From assembly GCA_963726785.1 (NCBI GenBank), contig CAVSDJ010000009.1:186001-250000 (forward strand): a stretch of 64,000 bases of DNA, in the 5' to 3' direction. The position numbers and the translations under genes were made by a program. This document shows, piece after piece, positions 60,692 through 64,000 of the stretch (position 1 is its first letter; every line of letters starts with the position of its first letter). The notes below the pieces were generated by a model. That model searched no databases and was not told where the DNA came from. It saw only the letters and a program-made list of their open reading frames with translations. The stretch is from DATEKX01 sp963726785. Its GTDB lineage: Bacteria > Acidobacteriota > Blastocatellia > UBA7656.

Positions 60692-60750
60692 CAGTACCGT
60701 GAGCGGTAGCGAGCGGGTCTGCGGTCAAGCCGACCCGTCGCGGAATACTG
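60692..60750. repeat. 59-bp palindromic element, family G (CAGTA ends)
   Basis: Ends ACAGTA/TACTGT and inner CGGGTC/GACCCG pair around a short centre. Size and CAGTA/TACTG ends resemble family A, but the interior differs (GAGCGGTAGCGAGCGGG). The rest of the 60521-60766 gap holds no supported gene. Confidence 0.7.
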
Positions 60751-60766
60751 TAAATCATTGAGATCA

Positions 60767-61648
60767 TCAATCGCCGCTGCCTGCGCCGACTTTCAATTTG
60801 TCTTCGGCAACGGCTGATGCTTCAAGCTCTGTTGATTCAACGGGGCGGCGGCGAGCGACGGCTGATTTGACTCTTTTTCTGAACGGATGGGTTATCGCAT
60901 AGATTCGGTTTGCGAACGCGCTCCACTGATGAGTCGCGCTAATGTCATCGAATATCGAATACGCAACCGGCGTGACGATGAGCGTCAACAACAGAGACAG
61001 CGTCTGCCCGCCGATCACAACGACTGCAATCGCGCGCCGCTCGTCAGAGCCCGGCCCCGTTCCAAGCGCGAGCGGCATCATGCCAGCCACTAACGCGAGC
61101 GTCGTCATCAATATCGGTCGCAATCGGTCGCGATTCGCTTGCAGTATCGCGGCGTTTCGCTCCATCCCGCTGTTGCGAAGATTGTTCATATGATCAATCT
61201 GCAAGATCGCGTTCTTCTTCACTACGCCGAACAGCACCAGTATGCCGAGCGCGGAATATAGGTTCAGCGTGTTCGATGTAAGCCACAGTGATAACAGCGC
61301 GAACGGTATCGAAAGCGGAAGCGAGAGCAATATCGTCAGCGGGTGGACAACGCTCTCGAACTGCGACGCCAGAATCATGTACATGAAAATTACTGACAGC
61401 AAAAAGGCCCAGATGAATTCATTAAACGTTCGCTCAAGCTCGCGCCCTCGACCCGATACGCTCGTCGAGTACGCGGCAGGCAGTTGCATGTCAGCCACTT
61501 CTTTGCGAAGCGCTTCGAGGCGGTCTGCAAGCGCATAGCCCGGCGCTATTGCTCCGCGAAGGCTGACCTGCCGCTGGCGGTCAAGGCGATCAATGCGCGA
61601 AGCCGTCTTCGATGGCACCAACTTCACGAGGTTGTCCAACCTGCGCAA
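60767..61648 (-). CDS. RND efflux pump (AcrB/HAE1-type), C-terminal part (frameshifted)
   Basis: The last third of an RND inner-membrane pump that exports drugs or other amphiphiles using the proton gradient. It starts in the docking domain (RRLDNLVKLVPSKT) and contains transmembrane helices 8-12, with FAFLLSVIFMYMILASQFES-like and FGVVKKNAILQIDHMN sequences typical of the family. The C-terminus is a basic tail (RKRVKSAVARRRPVES). It joins the upstream piece if one G is removed from the GG at about 61650. Together with fragments to 64000 it belongs to one gene. Confidence 0.88.
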   Translation of the reverse strand: MRRLDNLVKLVPSKTASRIDRLDRQRQVSLRGAIAPGYALADRLEALRKEVADMQLPAAYSTSVSGRGRELERTFNEFIWAFLLSVIFMYMILASQFESVVHPLTILLSLPLSIPFALLSLWLTSNTLNLYSALGILVLFGVVKKNAILQIDHMNNLRNSGMERNAAILQANRDRLRPILMTTLALVAGMMPLALGTGPGSDERRAIAVVVIGGQTLSLLLTLIVTPVAYSIFDDISATHQWSAFANRIYAITHPFRKRVKSAVARRRPVESTELEASAVAEDKLKVGAGSGD

Positions 61649-61799
61649 GCTCGCCGTTTTGTCTCGGCACGTACAATCTGGATATGGCAGCCGGATCGTT
61701 GCGAGTCCCTTCCGTCAAGCGAAGCTGAACGTCGTAATCATCGTTGACCATCGCATCGCGGAAACGCGAGACGCGCTGGTCGCCGCCGACCATCAATCG
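61649..61799 (-). CDS. RND efflux pump, short internal fragment between two indels
   Basis: In a third frame this stretch encodes ALRLMVGGDQRVSRFRDAMV and LTEGTRNDPAAISRLYVPRQ, the part of the second periplasmic domain that is missing between the two larger fragments. It is framed by a one-base deletion near 61815-61820 (GGG to GG) and a one-base insertion near 61650. Confidence 0.8.
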
Positions 61800-63781
61800 C
61801 AGCGCGGATGAAATATCATCCGTAGATACTCCAAGTCTGCCGCGCGCGTGCGATCAATCTCGACTCTCAGTTCAGGCTTGTCCAGTTTCAGCGTCGTGTC
61901 CGCGTCAATGATGCCAATCTGAGGCGCTTTCAGTCGGAGTTGTTCTGCGTAACCTGCGAGCGCTTCGAGGTCAGGCCCGCGAAGGTTAAAGTCAATCTCG
62001 GCCCCGCCGCCGCCGATGTTGAACGAAGGCGCATTGCGAACCGAAGTGCGAAGGTCTTTGTACTTTCTGAGCCGCGAGCGAATCTCGTTCATCACGTCGC
62101 GCTGCGAATAGTTGTTTTGAAAAACTTCGAGCGGTCGCCCGTGAGTAATTCCTTTCCAGAGTCGTACCATCGAAAAACTGCGCTCTTCGATTGGCGAGAT
62201 GCGAACGTAAGCGCCGCCTTGATTGACGCCGCCGATGAATCCGCCTCCGGCAGTGGCAAGCACTATTTCAACGCCGGGAGTTGATCGGATGTCGGCTTCG
62301 ACTGCGCGCATCGCTTCATCCATAGCCTGAAGGCTCGTGCCTTCTCGCGCATTCACATTAACGTCAAATTCCGATTCGTCCACATCGCTCGGCAGGTAAT
62401 CCTGCTTGACGACTCCGTAGAGCGGCACTGACGAAAAAATTACCAGAAGCGCGAGCACGGCTACAGCGACTCTGTGCCTGATCGCAAACGAGAGCATCCA
62501 CGTGTATGTTCGATCAATCCAGCCGTAGAATCCTTGCCGGGATTTCGCCGCCGCTTCTTCTCCGTGCGATGCCGCGTCTTCTGATCTGAGCAATCGCGCG
62601 CTCATCATCGGCGTGAGCGTGAACGAGACGAGCAAGCTCACCATAATGGCTACTGCTGCCGTGATTCCGAATTGATAGAGGAAGCGGCCCGATACGCTCG
62701 ACATGAAAGATACTGGAATGAAGATGACTACCAGACTGAGCGTCGTCGCCATGACGGCAAGCCCTATTTCGGCAGTCGCCGCGCGCGCAGCCTCGAACGG
62801 TTTCATCTTCTTTTCTTCGACAAAGCGGAAGATGTTTTCCAAAACGACAATTGCGTCGTCAATGACTATGCCGACCATCAGCACCAACGCGAGCATCGTC
62901 ACACTGTTCAAGGTGAAGTTCAACGCGCGCATCATTCCGAACGTTGCGATGACCGACGCAGGGATAGCTATGCCTGCGATCACGGTCGAGCGCCAGCTTC
63001 TAACGAACAGCAACACGACAAGGCAAGCCAGTATGCTTCCCAAAATCAGGTGCAGGTTGATTTCGTGCAGCGCGGCGTAGATGTAACGCGATTGGTCGCG
63101 TATGACTTCCATCTTCACATCGGACGGAAGCTGAGGCGCAACGCGCGCAAGGGCTTTTTTGGCCTCTTCGATCACCTCGATAGTATTCGCGCCCGATTGT
63201 CTCCGCACTTCAAGCGTAACGGTCGGCACGCTGTTCAATCGCGCGAGCGAACGTTGTTCTTTCGTGCCGTCTTCGGCCCAACCGATATCGCGCACGCGAA
63301 CAGGAGCGCCGTTGATATTGGTGATGACGAGGTCGCTGAAAACTTTCGGGTCTGCGACGCGGCCCATCGTGCGAAGCGTTTGCTCCTTGGACCCCAATGT
63401 CACGTTGCCGCCCGGCGAGTCGGCGTTTTGCCTGACGATTGCATTGCGAACAGCGGTGATGGGTATCTGGTAAGCGGTCAGACGATCAGGGTCAACCCAG
63501 ACGTTAATGGCGCGGCCCAATCCACCGACGACGCTCACTTCGCCGACTCCGGTCGAGCGTTCAATCTGAACCTTTACAACTTTGTCCGCAAGTTCCGTCA
63601 ACTCGCGCACGGGACGATCAGCCGAAAGCGCAATCGTCATGACGGGCGAAGAGTCGTTGTTGAACTTTCCGACTACGGGCGGGTCAACGTCTCTCGGCAA
63701 ATCACGAATAACCGTAGGCGACGCGGTCGCGCACGTCTTGCGCCGCAACGTCAATGTCTCGGCTGAGGCTGAACGTGGCAA
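61793..63781 (-). CDS. RND efflux pump (AcrB/HAE1-type), central part (frameshifted)
   Basis: Holds the first periplasmic domain (RELTELADKVVKVQIERSTG), transmembrane helices 2-7 and most of the second periplasmic domain. The paired Asp of the proton relay are present in GIVIDDAIVVLENIFR, which marks an HAE1/AcrB-type drug pump rather than a CusA-type metal pump. The N-terminal few codons up to about 63720 are out of frame with the true gene; the correct frame enters at VIRDLPRDVDPPVV. No membrane-fusion or outer-membrane partner is in the window; they may lie beyond 64000. Confidence 0.9.
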   Translation of the reverse strand: MPRSASAETLTLRRKTCATASPTVIRDLPRDVDPPVVGKFNNDSSPVMTIALSADRPVRELTELADKVVKVQIERSTGVGEVSVVGGLGRAINVWVDPDRLTAYQIPITAVRNAIVRQNADSPGGNVTLGSKEQTLRTMGRVADPKVFSDLVITNINGAPVRVRDIGWAEDGTKEQRSLARLNSVPTVTLEVRRQSGANTIEVIEEAKKALARVAPQLPSDVKMEVIRDQSRYIYAALHEINLHLILGSILACLVVLLFVRSWRSTVIAGIAIPASVIATFGMMRALNFTLNSVTMLALVLMVGIVIDDAIVVLENIFRFVEEKKMKPFEAARAATAEIGLAVMATTLSLVVIFIPVSFMSSVSGRFLYQFGITAAVAIMVSLLVSFTLTPMMSARLLRSEDAASHGEEAAAKSRQGFYGWIDRTYTWMLSFAIRHRVAVAVLALLVIFSSVPLYGVVKQDYLPSDVDESEFDVNVNAREGTSLQAMDEAMRAVEADIRSTPGVEIVLATAGGGFIGGVNQGGAYVRISPIEERSFSMVRLWKGITHGRPLEVFQNNYSQRDVMNEIRSRLRKYKDLRTSVRNAPSFNIGGGGAEIDFNLRGPDLEALAGYAEQLRLKAPQIGIIDADTTLKLDKPELRVEIDRTRAADLEYLRMIFHPRCD

Positions 63782-64000
63782 TGATGAATGACGAGCCTCC
63801 CCCTGAAATCGAGCGCAACTCCTGTATGCCCTCGACCGTGTTGACCACCTCTTCGATTTTTTGCGAGACTTCGCTCTCGACTTCTTCGGGCGAACCGCCG
63901 GGTAAATTCGTGCGCACGCTCACCGTAGGCAGGTCAACGGAAGGGAAGCGATCAACGCCTAATCGAAAATAACTGGCCCCGCCGACAACGACGAGCGCCA
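63702..64000 (-). CDS. RND efflux pump, N-terminal part (runs off window)
   Basis: Open to the window end. It encodes the end of transmembrane helix 1 (LVVVGGASYFRLGVDRFPSV) and the start of the first porter domain (TNLPGGSPEEVESEVSQKIE, GIQELRSISGGGSSFIIATF). The frame stops at 63702 just after VRDRVA. Removing one T at about 63724-63726 joins it to TVIRDLPRDVDPP in the central fragment. The first transmembrane helix's start is outside the window. Confidence 0.87.
   Translation of the reverse strand, partial: ALVVVGGASYFRLGVDRFPSVDLPTVSVRTNLPGGSPEEVESEVSQKIEEVVNTVEGIQELRSISGGGSSFIIATFSLSRDIDVAAQDVRDRVAYGYS

Noticed and set aside
62672..63766. A 364-residue open frame antisense to the RND pump
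   Set aside because: His/Arg-rich shadow; the RND frames on the minus strand are clearly the coding ones.

Overview
The window looks like a chromosomal segment of an Acidobacteriota bacterium, most plausibly class Blastocatellia. The main evidence is four very large MacB/FtsX-type permeases of the acidobacterial duplicated orphan permease (ADOP) type. Three of them form an operon behind a PadR regulator. Many small zinc-ribbon membrane proteins, secreted SBBP/BNR and NHL propeller proteins and moderate GC content fit this too. This placement is inferred from gene content; no 16S rRNA gene is present and I saw no tRNA, CRISPR array, prophage or IS transposase.

Layout. 0-6.4 kb: 5' end of trpD, a zinc-ribbon-tailed MscL, a P-loop NTPase, a patatin-like hydrolase, an aldo/keto reductase, a secreted IPT-NHL protein and infA. 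6.7-14.2 kb: a proteostasis cluster (DnaJ/CbpA, ClpB, ClpP, Hsp20, Lon). 14.5-17.8 kb: MoxR-type AAA+ ATPase, encapsulated ferritin (EncFtn) with an encapsulin-targeting tail, and a VWA protein. 17.9-21.9 kb (minus): three paralogous zinc-ribbon membrane proteins sharing a C-terminal SVTEHTTR motif, followed by a NatA/NatB-like ABC exporter. 22-31.8 kb: coiled-coil proteins, acyl-CoA dehydrogenase, an aconitase-family protein, a fused E1 2-oxoacid dehydrogenase, a DUF3574 protein, a His-rich membrane protein and small zinc-ribbon proteins. 31.9-40.4 kb (minus): padR plus three ADOPs. 40.6-44.5 kb: acyl-CoA ligase and a BatA-like protein. 44.5-50 kb (minus): a possible envelope/division group (zinc-ribbon anchor, HU-actin fusion ORF, periplasmic amidase, SPOR protein, PilZ protein). 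50.3-54 kb: PEGA Ser/Thr kinase, a small zinc-binding protein and lipA. 54-64 kb: a giant SBBP/BNR secreted protein, a fourth ADOP and an RND efflux pump running off the end.

Two window-wide themes stand out. First, gaps between genes carry several families of 60-200 bp palindromic elements. Some are nested inside others and some supply the stop codon of the preceding gene. Second, about twelve single-base indels break otherwise well-conserved genes. Each is repaired by adding or removing one base, often in a short homopolymer, and nine of the twelve are insertions. That suggests consensus errors rather than real gene decay, although only reads can prove it. The strongest candidates for undescribed biology are the SVTEHTTR zinc-ribbon/ABC operon, the shell-less EncFtn locus, the HU-actin ORF with its neighbours, and an infA that appears to start at AUU behind a ten-base Shine-Dalgarno sequence.
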